Origin: Archegozetes longisetosus
Taxonomy: Eukaryota; Arthropoda; Arachnida; Sarcoptiformes; Trhypochthoniidae
Direction of reading: 5' to 3'
DNA length: 64,000 bases
NCBI GenBank assembly: GCA_018873245.2
Contig: JAEMBT020000003.1
Location: 6,653,843-6,717,842, forward strand
This document shows positions 14,801-30,189 of the stretch, piece after piece (within the stretch, counting starts at the first letter, position 1; each line of letters begins with the position of its first letter). A program made the translations under genes and the position numbers. A model generated the notes under the pieces. It had not been told where the DNA came from and made no database searches. It saw only the letters and a program-made list of their open reading frames with translations.

Positions 14801-17800
14801 CTAAGTCTCATACCTGAGCTGGACAGCAAGAAAGTGAAAGAAGAAGTACATCCCAATGACTCTGAGAAGCGCTTTAGTTTTACAGCATCATTGCTTTCTT
14901 ACTTAACTTTCGTCTTCTTATTTTATGTCTTTATAACATGCAGTATAAGGCCTCAGGTCTTAATTGCACTCGAGCGCAACAGTTACGTAAGTAAAGTGAA
15001 AGTGATGGACAAAAGAGAGTGTTTTACAACTAGCAATTGTCAAAAGTTTTAGTGACACTCAGGTCAAGGCTGCAAATTGGTGGACACTAAAAGTAGTGGA
15101 CACTCAAACACTGGTCGACTCTCTCGACAATAAAAAGACTAACTTTGAAGAAATATTAAAATCTAGCCTTCAAGGTATTTGTTGACCACTGAGTCAATCG
15201 CCACTATATCTGCGCGTCACGGCTACTGATCTCACAATCAGTGGTAGCACTACCCAAATGAACTGAAATATCATCGCATCTCTCATCATATCATTGGTCT
15301 TGAATGATATCTAAATCTAATAAATTTATCGCTCATTGGAGATAATGTGACTGAGATTTGAGTTACTATGAAGTGAGTTAATTAAAGAATTGTTATGATG
15401 TTTATGTTATTGTTATAAAGTGTATAAAAGTAATAATAGTTATGAAAAGTGGGACATAAATGAAAGCGAAGTTTAAGTAGAAGGATGATTTTGATGATCC
15501 TCAGCCTAGAGCCATATTTTGTTTTGATTGTGCGTCATAACCGTTTTGTTGTTGAACATGTTCATCAGAGTCAAGTAATATCCCTAACATTGATGAGCCA
15601 ATAAACAGGACCCATAATGACGCTTTAAATATATTCGTGATGGTTATAGTTTTCTAGTGTTGCAGACTATGGCTTTAAGACAAGCACAGTCTGAAAGTAT
15701 ATACTTATAAATGCAACGTAAAGGAGTCACAAGAATGTGGGTAAGACTGTCAGACACGTTTTGTGATTTCATCGATATTAAAGTGGAAGCACTGAAACCA
15801 TGTTTCGCAACTAAATTCAAGTTTAGTATATTAGTTAAGTTAATAATTGTGTGCTTAGTCAAAAGGCAAGACCTATTTAGTATCTGTATTATTAGCTTAT
15901 TTGAGTTTTGAGTTAGTGTTAGTATTTTTCTCAAGTTTTCACTAGTTTTCAGTTATAGGCGCTGATTATAAAACTTCAATCGTATTTGCATTGCTCACAC
16001 AAATTAGGCCTTGTGTCACACTGGAGAGTAAAACTAGGCTTAATAGATATAAAACAGCACTATATCTAAGTTGAATACAAGACTGATCTTTAGGCATCTC
16101 TTTCTCTTTTAAAATAATTTGAAATATTGTCAACTAGTGAAGCAATGACGAAATAGCTTTAGAGCTGTGCAGAGAATATTTTAAGTTTATGGGGGAAATG
16201 AGAGGATTTGTAGGCGCCTTCATCTAATTCAAAGAATTGAAGCAAACCATTTAATTTAATACCAGGCAGAAGAAGACATGCTACCAAATGTTGGATAAGA
16301 GAATGAGAGAAAGGGCAGAGAAGGCATATATAATAAGAGAGGCTGTAGTCTGATCGCTATACAATTTCATTAATGCCAACTGTATCCCTCTTTCTGTATA
16401 ATATCTGCATAACTAGTCTCCTTCTCTATCAGATTGTATCAGCAGTTGAATCATTGATTGGATAGATGGATGCTTCATGTTTGCCAATCCTATATTTCTC
16501 TCTAATACAATGTAGCCATAAATTCAATCTGGAAGCCCACTACGAGCTATAGCAGCAATTTTTAATTTCGAAAATTCCTAAATTCAAGGGATCATTGCCT
16601 GAGACGAAAAAACAAAAGAAGAAAATAGCAGATACTTTGTGTAGTGTGTGCCGCGAACTAAAGATTTGCCAAAGTTATAGTGAGTGGAGACTAGCAATTA
16701 TTTAGTAGCATATATGTAAAGGCCAAATGATTGGTGCTGAGCGTAAAATGGATAGAAGTCAGGCAATGGATGCGAGTCAGGCAATGGCCAGAATGAAAGT
16801 ATGAAACATGCAATGAACATAAAAACAAAGATTCCATTTGAGCAACATTTTTCAAGTCTGTATTATGTATTTGGTATGATATCATTCATGATTCAGAGAA
16901 TATAGCGAACAATTTATAAGCGAGTGAAGAACTTTGATAATACATTGTAACTTAAAAGCATATTTTATATAAGAGAAGAGCTTGTCATTTGTTGCAGTGC
17001 AATAAAATAATACATAAATTGTATAAGAATTACTAGTAACCAAGATGAACCTGCTCTCCTTTATAGATAAGTAGCAACATAATTAGAGCGTCAGCAAATA
17101 ATACGGTAGCACTTCATCTCCTATGTACAGACACTGATCTAACACTATTCTATGAAAATGACTGAATAAATGCATTTTCGTATTTCCTCCTTATGAACTA
17201 TCATTTTTTAGAATCACTTATCGCTTTGAAGGAAATATGATAAAATTAATTTCTAATTACAATATTAAAAGAAAACATTATATGACTGAAGACACTTCAG
17301 ACCATTATTCATTAAGATTAATTATTAGATTAATTTAGCCCAACTTCTAAACTACGAATCTTAAGGTAAAGATCAGTTTAATTTTGAAGATAATGACGAA
17401 AATAGTTGCCAAGGCTGACTTGATTGCTGAAATAATTTTTATTCTTTCTTTTCTAATTGTAGTTCTTAAGCCTGTAGAGGCAGTTATTTTCAATTACATC
17501 AAACAGTATTTTACTCTTACTATGTAATTAGATAAATATTTATAAAACAAACACTACTAATTCTCTCGCCTCAAGCAGTTTCCAGTTTGTTTTCAATGAT
17601 AATATTCTAATTATAAATATAATTGTTCAATTTAAAATCTTAAAGAGAAGTACAAGTGACCATTTCTGATAGCTAATGGAGTCGCTCTGAGAGATAAGAT
17701 CAGAAAAAAATGATAGAACAAACAAAAAAAAGAGCAAATGAGATGCTTATCAGAGATGAAAAGAGATAAATAAAAGTGACACTTGTGTTGGACTAAGTTA

Positions 17801-18132
17801 TCAAATGATTTGTTATTGTCATTATGATTAATATACGACATTAAAATGAATTTAGTATACACAATATCATTATATTATACCGAGTTAGTATTGAATGACA
17901 ACTTATAATTTACGTTTACAACAATAGTATAAGAGATTTAGTTTATAAGTGTATAATGAAAAAAATTAACATTCATGAGTATTCAGAAAGACAACATGTA
18001 TCGTGAATCTAGAGAATGGTCAAATTCAATGATTATGATATCAGCAATCATACCAATTCTTAACCCGGAGGACAACTACAGAATACATCGCAATATAATA
18101 CAGAATCGAAATTAAAATTTTTCTAAAATACT

Positions 18133-18374
18133 CGTATACATCATGTTTGCTATACTGTAGGTTACAGTGAAGTATTTATGAAATAAACTTTAGTTGCAAA
18201 ACTTCTTAGAACTAGCTAACTATAAATGAGAGGTTGGATTAACTTACAGTAAATATGGATGAAAATACTGCATATCATATTAGTTTGATATAGCAATACG
18301 TATACTTATTAAATGTAGGTTTCGTATAATAATTAGTTTCAATGCTCAATTGCACGTCAAAGCATTTCGTATAC
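18133..18374 (-). promoter_or_regulatory. Cluster of miR-iab-4 / miR-iab-8 seed matches in the Ubx 3' flank (presumed 3'UTR)
   Basis: On the Ubx-sense (minus) strand, 223-467 nt after the stop codon, there are four matches to the seed of the local miR-iab-4-5p (CGTATAC). Two are 8-mers with an A opposite position 1 (18132-18139 and 18367-18374). One is a 7-mer (18299-18305) that also matches miR-iab-8-5p over nine bases (GTATACGTA). One is a 7mer-A1 (TATACGA, 18322-18328). Ubx is an established target of both miRNAs in Drosophila. At this base composition one heptamer is expected per about 20 kb per strand, so the clustering is not casual. The limit of the 3'UTR is not proven; a TTTATT (AATAAA on the minus strand) near 18439 lies before the most distal sites. 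Confidence 0.75.
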
Positions 18375-18596
18375 TTGCAAACAAATTCAAATCTTACTTA
18401 ACAACCTTTTTAAGTTATCATTCGTCACAATATTGTACTTTATTTATAATATTTATATACCATTAGCTGATATTTTTATCTCAAAATTTAACTAAAAGTT
18501 CCGCAACATATGAACGCTTTTATATGAGGAACATAACAAAAAAGGAAAACTATTATTTCTGACCTTTTAAATTGTCTGATGATAAATGGGTTAACT

Positions 18597-20690
<2,094 letters not shown>

Positions 20691-21198
20691 CTGCAATGGC
20701 CATCCATGGATAGAAAGCATTAGGAGGTGCACCGACTGCAGCACTTGACATGGTAGTGCTATTACAACATGCAGACCATGCATCAGATACCGATCTCGAA
20801 CATGCAGCCGCTGCCGCATCAAAACTTCTCATGTCAGCGCCAGGCATAGCAGTAGATGATGGCGATGGTCGTAATGAGTTCTGCCATGCGGTGGCTGCCA
20901 TTTGATGATCAGGAGCTTTAAAGCCGTTCTGGTCTTTGGTGAGACCACATTCTGACTTGAATGCTTGACTGGTCGCTCCGTCGTAAAGTTTACAGGCGGC
21001 GTCCACATAGTTAGCTGCACCATCAGATGCAGCAGAGGTTTGGTTGGACCTAAGGTTAGCCTGATAGGCAGATGAAGCGGTTGGCATCAATGAAAGCGCC
21101 GATTGTGAGAATGATCGGTAGGCCTGATGTGCTTCAGCTGCAGCCGTGTTGTAGAAGCCGGTGGCAGGACTACTATGATCGAAGTACGCCGTATTCAT
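20691..21198 (-). CDS. Ubx: Ultrabithorax, coding exon 1 (N-terminus and YPWM hexapeptide)
   Basis: This is the first coding exon of the Hox transcription factor Ubx, a nuclear DNA-binding protein that sets posterior trunk identity. The start at 21198 was chosen because the protein then begins MNTAYFDH...GFY, like the MNSYF...GFYG start of arthropod Ubx. An adjacent ATG at 21201 and one at 21228 are in frame but add unconserved residues. The middle (residues about 20-150) is low-complexity Ala/Ser-rich. The exon ends with FYPWMAIAG (residues 162-170), the hexapeptide that contacts Extradenticle. The donor GTAGAT starts at 20690 in phase 1 and joins exon 2 at 18892, giving ...[15 protein letters not shown]. 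This matches the shortest-linker Drosophila isoform, with no micro-exon residues. The joined frame is 804 nt, 267 aa, shorter than fly Ubx (346-389 aa). Exon identity is very secure; the exact start is likely. Confidence 0.96.
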
Positions 21199-21560
21199 CA
21201 TTATGAAAAATGACACAATGCTTGACAATCACACACACGAACAAAGAAAAATATGAGAAAACTGGATTCGATTATAAACTTCAAATGTTATTTTGTATTT
21301 TTTACTGCTTTCATGCTGACGATGATGACGATCATATAGGATTAAATGGTCATGCATTAGACTTCTCTGAGAGCAAGTATTGCTGCAAGTCTTGCTGTGA
21401 TGCGGTGCGGCGCCCATACCAACAGGGCTTTCCCGGAAGGCTCTCCACAACCAATCAGCTTATGGTCGAGGCTCGCATCACAACTATCACAACTTTGAGC
21501 ACAACCAGAATTGGACGGCCCCAGACTTACTCTGCGTTTATAAATTGCTTTTCCATATAA
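21199..21560 (-). promoter_or_regulatory. Ubx 5' leader and candidate core promoter
   Basis: This segment directly upstream of the Ubx ATG is visibly richer in GC than its surroundings (about 21350-21540). On the minus strand a TATA-like TTTATAAACG lies at 21535-21544, about 340 bp upstream of the start. It would place initiation near 21505-21515. A GTAAGT string just downstream could be an unused or 5'UTR splice donor. Several open frames cross the region but none resembles a protein family, so it is read as leader. The assignment is inference from position and composition. Confidence 0.45.
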
Positions 21561-21603
21561 TATACAACGCGAACTCACACATACTTACATATATACATAT
21601 TCT

Positions 21604-21608
<5 letters not shown>

Positions 21609-21643
<35 letters not shown>
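21609..21643. repeat. (CT)n tract upstream of Ubx
   Basis: This is an almost pure CT dinucleotide run of about 35 bp, reading as GA on the Ubx-sense strand. It lies 411 bp upstream of the Ubx start codon, just beyond the TATA-like sequence. Impure CT-rich sequence continues to about 21680. GA/CT runs are bound by GAGA factor at Hox promoters and Polycomb elements in Drosophila, so a regulatory role is possible. It may equally be a plain microsatellite. Confidence 0.9.
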
Positions 21644-21647
<4 letters not shown>

Positions 21648-21649
21648 TT

Positions 21650-24600
21650 TTCTATTCTTCTCTCTCTTTAGCTCTCTCCCATCTTTAGGTTCGTTTGGAC
21701 TTTTCAAGTGTCGACCGACAAAGAATTACATAATTATAAAGCTGTATTGTGTGGTCATTTACACACCCTTTTGCTATTGTGCGAGTATCCCGTCTTTGTT
21801 GAAATGCTCTTTTTTGCCTCAATTATACATGCAATGACTCTCACCTGCGGCTAAATTCAATAATTGGAAAACCACTACAACTAACTTATGGCTTATTTGC
21901 ATTTATACTTGTTTAATGATTGAATTTGAGTAATCAAGTTATGAACAAATAGGACTAAAAGGTTCAGAAAAATATTGGGCTCTTTAGTGTATTAGTTATG
22001 AAATTATTCTTTTGAATTGCAAGTCATTTCTTACTTCATTTAAAATGTAAAATTCGATTATGAATTGTAACAATATCTCGGATAAGCAGTGATTCAATAA
22101 GTTTGGCTCAAAACAGCTAAACTTCAGCTTTGAAAACAAAACCATCGAACGAAGTATCTTTGACTAAACACAATGTTGATTTCGTAGAATCTTTCTCCTT
22201 CGAGTTAATTACGAATTTAGTTGATTACTATATTAATCAAGTTAATGAAAGTTGTAACTGTAGAATAAACAGAGTTTTTTCCTCAGATTTCGTAAAGCAA
22301 AAATGAAAGATAAATAAAAACGTCTATCACACTCTTTTGAAATAAGATGCTCACAAATTAAAAAGATTTATGCCATTTTACCAAACGCAGTATTTCTTCA
22401 TACAAAAATACTCTTTAGTATCTGGAAAAAGGCTAGTATAATTAATATGACTTTTTCAAATAAAATATGAATTTTTCACATCATAAAAATTGCAAATCCA
22501 GTCATAAAAGTTCTGACTATGAATAAAAAACTAAAAATTATGAACTTTCAATTTAAAAATAGTATATTTAAAGTTTTGTTTTAAGAAAAATAGGTCGAAA
22601 GCTGATAACATAGCAGCACAAATTCATTCAATTGATTTATAGAGTCAACAAATAACATCGAATCAAATAAGAAATGATAAAAACCCAAAATTTAGTTGAT
22701 TTCAAAATGCCGAAACAATTTTCAGAATATTAGATATTATAAGAGAGGAATTCATTGCCAATTTTAAGATGATTTGGTTTATCTTATATAGCATTGAATA
22801 ATGCGTCTGTTATGCAATCTTTTATTAGAAGCCCAAAGTGTGTCAAGAATGAGAAAAAATCAAAAATGGCAAAAACAGAGCTCTGTTTATATTATCAGTT
22901 CTCAGTAATAGAAATGCCACGACTGGCGTAACTAACGATAGAATGCCATCTCTTTTATAATCGATTCTCACTGCTCGAAAGTGAATCCTCTAACTATCCT
23001 ATGACTAACATCAAGTCCGGGAAATCGATATTTATTTCCACTTTAATAAATCAGCCTTAATAACAATCAAACTGAATCCCTAATAAACTTTTGTTGATTA
23101 CTTCTTGAATTAATCATTTGAATCTAACAAATACTAGTGAAAAGCAATGCTTAATAAAACTATTATAACCTTATAGAAGATATATCATTTCTGACTTCCC
23201 TTAAGAGATCTCTGGAAAACTTATCTGAAATATTTAACTGCGTAGAAATTTCTAATTACAGTTTCAATTTAATGGAAGCACAAAAAGTGCTTAATTATGC
23301 ACTCAATTTCCACATTGCAATCAAATACTGAAGTAAATGAGTTTTATAAACTCGGGCTTCAATTCTTCTCTTATTATAAATAATGGAATCAAGTTATCAA
23401 ACCAACCATATTATAGGGGCTTCCGATGGCTAGAAAGAAGAGATTAACTTGACAAATAGCAATTTTTGCTTAATTACTTTCCTCAGACCCAGAACTAATG
23501 AAAATGATTATTAGCAAAATGCACAGTCAATTAAGTCTTCAAATTGATGGCAAAAATAATATTCCATAGTCTTCAGTTTGAAGAAGATAGAAATCAAAAT
23601 ATAAGATTAATATAGTTTAGGTAAGTCGTCAGTGAGTTTTGGCAAAATCATAGAATCTATAAATAGTGTTTGCATCTTATCGACAGATTGATGGTTAGGT
23701 ATATAAATATCAATCGTGCAAAAATAATTTGTTTTGAAGACAACTATATTTATTATTTAAGTTATTATTGTCACCAAACATTTCGGAATTTTCAAAGCTT
23801 TTGCGAGCCTATCACTAACGACAGACATTATAGTTGACAGTCTCTGCCAGGATCTGTACTCGACTCTTGGCTAAGGCTGACTGTGTGAGAACAGCTATAT
23901 CTCCATGAATCATGAATGATGAATAAACATATTAGAGCATTTTCTGTCCTTTCTCACTAAGCATCCGATTTTGACTCTTATTTTGCACTATATCTCTAAA
24001 TATAACTGAGTTATAAGCTACTCGTAGCTTGATCGATTTACAAGTAATGCTTGTAGTTCTAATTGATAATAAATTTTGATTTACCATATAATTTTCTACA
24101 AACTTAAAATAATCTTAATGATAAGCATAAATTTCATTTTTTATAAACTTTAAACTTTTCATTTTACTGTGAAAATAAGTTAAGTCAAGTCGTACAAAAT
24201 TTCCCGATTGGTTTCTCATTAGTTGAATCATTTATTTTACAAGACTTTGTGTTGACCAGAGAATGTCTATTATAGATTTTAGTTATTGAGTAAAATTTTT
24301 GTTTAAGCCAAAATCTTGATAAATATTATCTGAAGGTGATATCAAAATTTAGATGAAAATTGAGCATTTTTTGAAAGAACCGAATAAAGTATTTAACTTT
24401 TTGATATTTCTAGTTTTGAAACTGATTCTCAGAATTATACGCGTCGTATGCCTCAAAGTGTGTTCAGTGATACAAAATACAAAGTTAATTATGAGTCTAT
24501 AAGATTTAATTAAGATAAAATAATTTTAGGCTAAATATTCATTCCAATATAGAGGCTGGCAGATTGAATTTTTCACGCATTTCTCTCAATTTATTTCTAT

Positions 24601-27180
24601 TATGAGCTTTCAAACATCTATAGTCTATAAAAACAAGTCCTCAAGAAACTGTAAGTTCTATAGTTCGAGACAACTTTTGTTGTTGACAACTTCGAGCAAC
24701 TGATATTTTTGTTACTCTTAGATATTTACGAAGTTTTTGTTTTAAACATGATTTTCCAATCATTTTAGAACCTGATCATACAAAATAAATGGTTTGAAAC
24801 TGAAATGAAAGAATATGTCTCCTGAAACAATGACAATCAAATCTCTATATGATAGGCATATAAGAGAGTGAATTAAATGTGGTTGAGCTGAATTTGGTTT
24901 GTTAAATGGCAGTACTGAGATTGCAGAAATTGCTCATTCAAATGATTTGGTATGAAATTGAGGTATATTTAAAAGTAAATATGAAATATATTGTTTATGA
25001 AAGATAAATCAAGAATTTAACTGTGAATTTATAGCTTATGTTAGAATTAAACTACTGTAAGATTATTAACGGGAGTGCAACAATTAATTAAGAGTTTTAT
25101 GTTATTTAAATATATTGTTGGAGGAGGTCGTAAATTGTAAAATGTCATTTATTTTCAATATCACATTGTAAAATACGTATATTTCTCTATAAACTCTACC
25201 AAATTTAAAGCTCATAAATTATTTCATGTCTCACTTGCGACAATTAATATGCGACTGGCTATGCTCTCCTTCCCAGCCCTCAGTCTTATCGCCACTATCT
25301 TTAAATTAATTTAATTAAATTGCAAAATATCATTTTTGCCATTCACCGCGTTTCTCTTTGTTAAGTCATGTGAGTTTTATAAATTTCTTTTAAATAAGAT
25401 ATAATCATCTCATATATCGTACGTTAACAAAGGGTTATTTAACAGATAGCTTTGAGGAAAGTTCTCTTTTATATAACTTAAAGAAATGTTTTGACATCAT
25501 TTTTTGAGGTATAACTTCACATATTATGCTTGCAAATTGAATGCAGAGTTTGAGCCAAAACGAAATTTTGATAATTTTTTTCAACAATTTCAACTATTGC
25601 CGCTGAAGACACTGAGTCTTTGAAAAAGAAAATAAAAGATACTCTATTTCGGCAAGTGTGCCAAACTTGAATTCTCTTTATCATATTTTCTAATCAGATC
25701 GTACACTTTTGCCAATTGATAAATCGATATTTTAAATAAATAAAGGGACCAACCGTTCAAAGTAAATCATCTATATTCTCATAGTCAAAGGCTTGACAAC
25801 TAATAATTTGAAAGAGTTTAAAAGTGATGTCTCCTAACTAATGAAAACTTGAAATTTAATAATTATTAGAAAGAAGGGGTGGAAAAAAAGGAAAATGAAT
25901 GCATGCAAAACGTTGTTCTATTAAAGCAATATATTTGAGACTAGGGATGGTTTAAGAGCCACACCCGCAGTCTCATAGTGTTATATAGCTAGACTAGTGC
26001 TGCCTTGAGCCATACTCCGAATATGAGTCTTACTTTCAATTACTTACTCGTTAGTATTATTTATCAAATGTTGAGCTACAAAATTTATTTTAATTAATTT
26101 AAGCTTAAACAAGTTTAAATTTAGTTATTTCCTTGTCAATATGGGTCACATAGCAAGGAATGAACGAAAAAATTGATGACAACAATAAGTTGAAAGTGAA
26201 TGAAAACTAAATAGTTGATAGTTTGTCCTGCATCAATTTGAGAATCAATACTAATTCATTTATCTCGATATTTCTTTGAATTTGCATAAGCTACCAATGA
26301 CTTATTTTATTGATCACTTTTCGTGTTGTCAAATGATCACGTGTTAGAAACAACAATATCTTATCATAAAGTGTCTGCAAATGTGTTTTCAACTGTTAGT
26401 TAAGTTATTTAAACTAAAGTTAGTTATTTGTGACTAAAGTGAGTCAAGTTTATTTTTGTCTAATATATTTGAAATGAAAAATGATAAAATGCTTTTAATC
26501 ATTATCAGACAGACAATCATCGGATAAATAAACATTAAACTGAATATTTTCAATTTTGACTCATACAAATTGTAAGCTTATAGAAGGATCATTGAATAAG
26601 TTTTACAACAACTCAAGGAGAGAGTACAAATAGAGAGTAACAAAGACAGCAGCGCCTCATCTTGGCCAACATTCACAATAGACACGCAATTAGGTTATTA
26701 CTACTTTTGAGAACTAACATTACAAGTAACAGATGAGTCTACTAATTCATATCAAACTAAAATCAGCTTCGCTTCTAGTAAAAGTATCTCAACTGTGAAA
26801 AACTTGTCTAAAAGTGCACTATTCGATGAATCTCTAATTTTCAAAAATTTAAGAATTTCGCTTAGACAATATTTGAGCAAAAATAAGCTTGAAAATCTTG
26901 TTAATAATAAAATATCCAATGAATTGCTGGAAAAACTCTGTATCACATCTGTTTGAAAAAACTGTTTTACTCCAGAAATAAGCTGATACTGAGCTGAATG
27001 TCAATCAGAAGTGGAAAAATACGAACTTATAATTGAAATCTTATTTAAAAGCAAAGGGTAATAAATTAGTTGAATGTTTTTAACACATACTATTAAATGG
27101 TTTAATTAGTAAAACTAGATTAAAGCAATCATTAAAATAATTTAATGCTATTAAAAGTCAGTTAAAAGCAATTGCAAGTT
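21650..27180. other. Gene-free DNA upstream of Ubx
   Basis: This is very AT-rich sequence with no recognisable gene, RNA or long repeat. By position it corresponds to the Ubx upstream regulatory region. Confidence 0.6.
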
Positions 27181-28544
27181 GAAGAAATGTCATCTTTACA
27201 AAAGCTCTCAATTCTTATGGAATCAGAAATAGATGTATTGGAGATAATAAAAAAGTAATAAAACAACGACTTATATGAGAAACGAAAGGAAAATTTGTTA
27301 CTGCAATTACAGCATGTATAAATTGCCACTCAAATAACTATCTCTATTCCTCTTTAAACTCCACTCTCTTTCATAACTCGGTAATAAAACAGTGAAAATA
27401 ACTAAAAGTTCTTTTTATGAATAAAACAACTTTTTATTTTGTCCAATTCAAACAAATGGGTCTTCATGAAACAATTATTCAGAAAAACAAGTTTTAAATA
27501 ACTAATTTGATGAAATAATCGCTCATTCAGTTTTTCGAAATACAGCCAAAAGTATTTCAAAATTTTGACGGCAAATATCATTTTCGAAACAAACTAGAAG
27601 TGATATCATAAATTATGGCGCATTTCAACTTAAAATCCTTCAGAACAACTTATTTATTCGACGAAGACTTGGCAAAAAATCAATAAATTATGGTTTTTTC
27701 AAAGTCAACATTTAGAGGTTCGCAAACTCCTAGGAGTTATTTTCAATAAATAATAAAACTGATAGATCAATGACATTCCTGTAGTTTAAAGTTATTCAAA
27801 CCTTAAATCTAAAAGCATGAATAATAATAATGATTAAAAAGTTGAAAATTATTTTTGGAAGAATTGAGCGAAGACATGCTGCTAGCAAAGTATATAAACA
27901 TAAGCAACACTACATTCCAGATGGATAATACAAAAATTAAAGTATAGTTCATCCACTCAGTTATTATTAAAAATTTAATATCTAAGCAAATGCTATTCTA
28001 TCATAAATAAAGATTAAGGCTTTGGAATTTAAATATTTATATCTGCGTTAAAAATACAGTATATCTACACGTGAACGCTTTAAAGTTTGTAAGGATTAAA
28101 CAATATGGAAACTACTTTTCAGTGAATCGATTAAATATTGCCAACAAGCAAAATATTTACTCCTTTCAAATTGATATGAAATCATTATAAAGAAAATGCA
28201 ATGAAATTTAAAGTTAAAATAAAATCTTTTGCAATTCAAGAGTATTTGATTTCAATAAATATTGATTCTTTATTCATTCGAACAAAATCATGCTTTTGCT
28301 CAGTCAAAATAATTGAGAAACTTATACGTTTCTAAAGGATTCCCACCGATAAAATAATGAATTTTTAAATGAAACTCGGATTAGTGACCAAAACTAATCA
28401 AACTCGTAGATATGTTATTTGTTTGTTATCAAAAGAGACCTTACTTCAACCTTAAATGAATTAATTGGAATCAACCAAATGAAAATATGTGTAAGTTTCA
28501 TTTTCAAATTTTGACTAAAAACTATAATCAAAACCACTTTATTC

Positions 28545-28574
28545 CACTGAAAACTATTATTATAGTTTTCAGTG
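28545..28574. repeat. Perfect 12-bp inverted repeat with 6-nt loop
   Basis: CACTGAAAACTA (28545-28556) and TAGTTTTCAGTG (28563-28574) flank TTATTA, forming a compact hairpin or dyad in repeat copy A. There is no T-run that would suggest an RNA polymerase III product, and no gene is adjacent. Confidence 0.85.
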
Positions 28575-30146
28575 CTATATAGTATTGAGATACTAACGAA
28601 TCAGAGAAAGATGTTGAATCGCTTCGCCGAATCTTCCTGCCGTTGGTCAATATGAAGAATAATATCTAACCGAAAGCAAAGTAAGTTATATTTTGCGCAA
28701 TCACAGTGAAAATCATCCTATGAAATGACATGAAACTGAGGTGTATTTAATACCTATTCGTCATCTAGTCATAAATGAAGTGATCAAATCAATTGAGGCA
28801 ATTGAAAAGTGATAACTCGCCAAACTAAGGACAACCTCAGAATTAAACAAGAAGCTTGAAAACGCCCTTCGCTGATCAAATCATTTCTATAGATCAACTC
28901 GACTCAAACATTTGATAAGGAACTAAGAATGAGCTGAATTGAAGACGAAGTGTATATAATATAGAAAAAGTTGACCATCTTCTATTGAACTTAATGAAAA
29001 TTTTGATTTTATATTTTTACAACTATTTAAAATAAAAGATTTGCGAACATAGATCTAGAAGATTTAAGAAACATTAAATCAGATAAAATCTTCACTCTTT
29101 TTTAGTTAACCAGAAATCATTAAAAATCTGTACCGCATCATTAAATTTTAATAATGTACCTGCTGTTTAATTATTATGTTTACTAACTCTTAATTGAATA
29201 AAATTTTTCTTTGAGAAACTGTTTCTTTTAATCTGTTGAATTCAGTCACGAAATAGAATTTTATACTAAATGTTTAACATTATCTTTCCGATTAGAATAC
29301 ATGAGTAATATGTGATTTAAATACAAACTAGTTATTATCTAGGTATTAGAATAGGATTCAAACAACATTCAACTAATCTACTAATTGAAGAATTCGAGAA
29401 AACTAGAGTCGAACCAAATTAAGCTGGTATCGTGTTAAAAACAATTAACAAAATCTATGAATAACAGGATCAAAAATTAACAATCTAAAACTTACCATTT
29501 TGTCTATTTAGTCAATGTATTTTTGCTGAAGCATCTTGAGTTCAACCGTCTTCCCATAAGTATGATGACATTTTTGAAGTAATGCCAACTACTGGTTCTG
29601 ACGCACTTTAGTTAACAACTGTGATTGGATGCAAATACCATTCACTTAATCCAATGAATACCGGCTCTTGGTTATAGATGATGCCATAAGTAAGACCTAA
29701 AGATATTTTATTGATCCGATTATTTGTGTAATAGATGAAGTACTATAAAGCTTTTCATAAGACCGGTTTCATCGATCTTTTTTGTCTTCAACTTCTGATT
29801 ATTTAAACAAAAGATTTTCAGAAGTCACAATCTTGATTAATTTGTTAATTGTATAGATGCCTAAAATGTTAAGAACTTCATCCTTTCATGACTTATTTGA
29901 AGAAAGTTTTTTCATATAAATTTATGAATATAGATTTAATTCGCTGATTAGATTATGAATTGATCCCATATGTGAACCTATAGAAACTTCAATTTGCATA
30001 GAACTTCACTCGGCTAAATTTCTATGGAGTTGAAAGCCCTGATCACAAGTAAACTATTGAATGAACGTTTATTCATTACATTTGAATATTTTTATTCGGA
30101 CAATACACACTTTAGTACTAGTTGAGGTAGCAAATAATGAGGTTTA

Positions 30147-30189
30147 AGTAAGTCGACCTAATTTATAGTTAATATGTGGTCGACTTACT
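30147..30189. repeat. Perfect 12-bp inverted repeat
   Basis: AGTAAGTCGACC (30147-30158) and its exact reverse complement GGTCGACTTACT (30178-30189) are separated by 19 AT-rich bases. It lies inside repeat copy A. It could be a hairpin RNA element, a protein-binding dyad or the foldback end of a decayed element; nothing chooses between these. Confidence 0.85.

Larger units (their letters stand above)
1..18130. other. Gene-free DNA 3' of Ubx
   Basis: Apart from the listed repeats I see no gene in this stretch. No homeobox (such as Antp) or YPWM exon occurs among frames of 60 codons or more on either strand. GC-richer patches near 2,900-3,170 and 11,700-11,880 and at about 14,700-15,260 are the best places to look for enhancers. 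At 3063-3072 ATCAATCA on the plus strand gives TGATTGAT on the other, a classical Exd/Hox half-composite, in the first patch. Short frames at 6150-6620, 11107-11397 and 15644-15934 look like chance. Confidence 0.6.

Noticed and set aside
1..18130. Antennapedia 5' exon expected left of Ubx
   Set aside because: No frame with a Met-Thr/Ser-Ser-Tyr-Phe-type start, YPWM or homeobox was found. Antp probably lies beyond the left edge.
25940..26010. A second possible hAT terminus (GGTTTAAGAGCCACACCCGC)
   Set aside because: It is too short and diverged, with no partner end or target duplication, and is mentioned only as a weak parallel to 35.57 kb.
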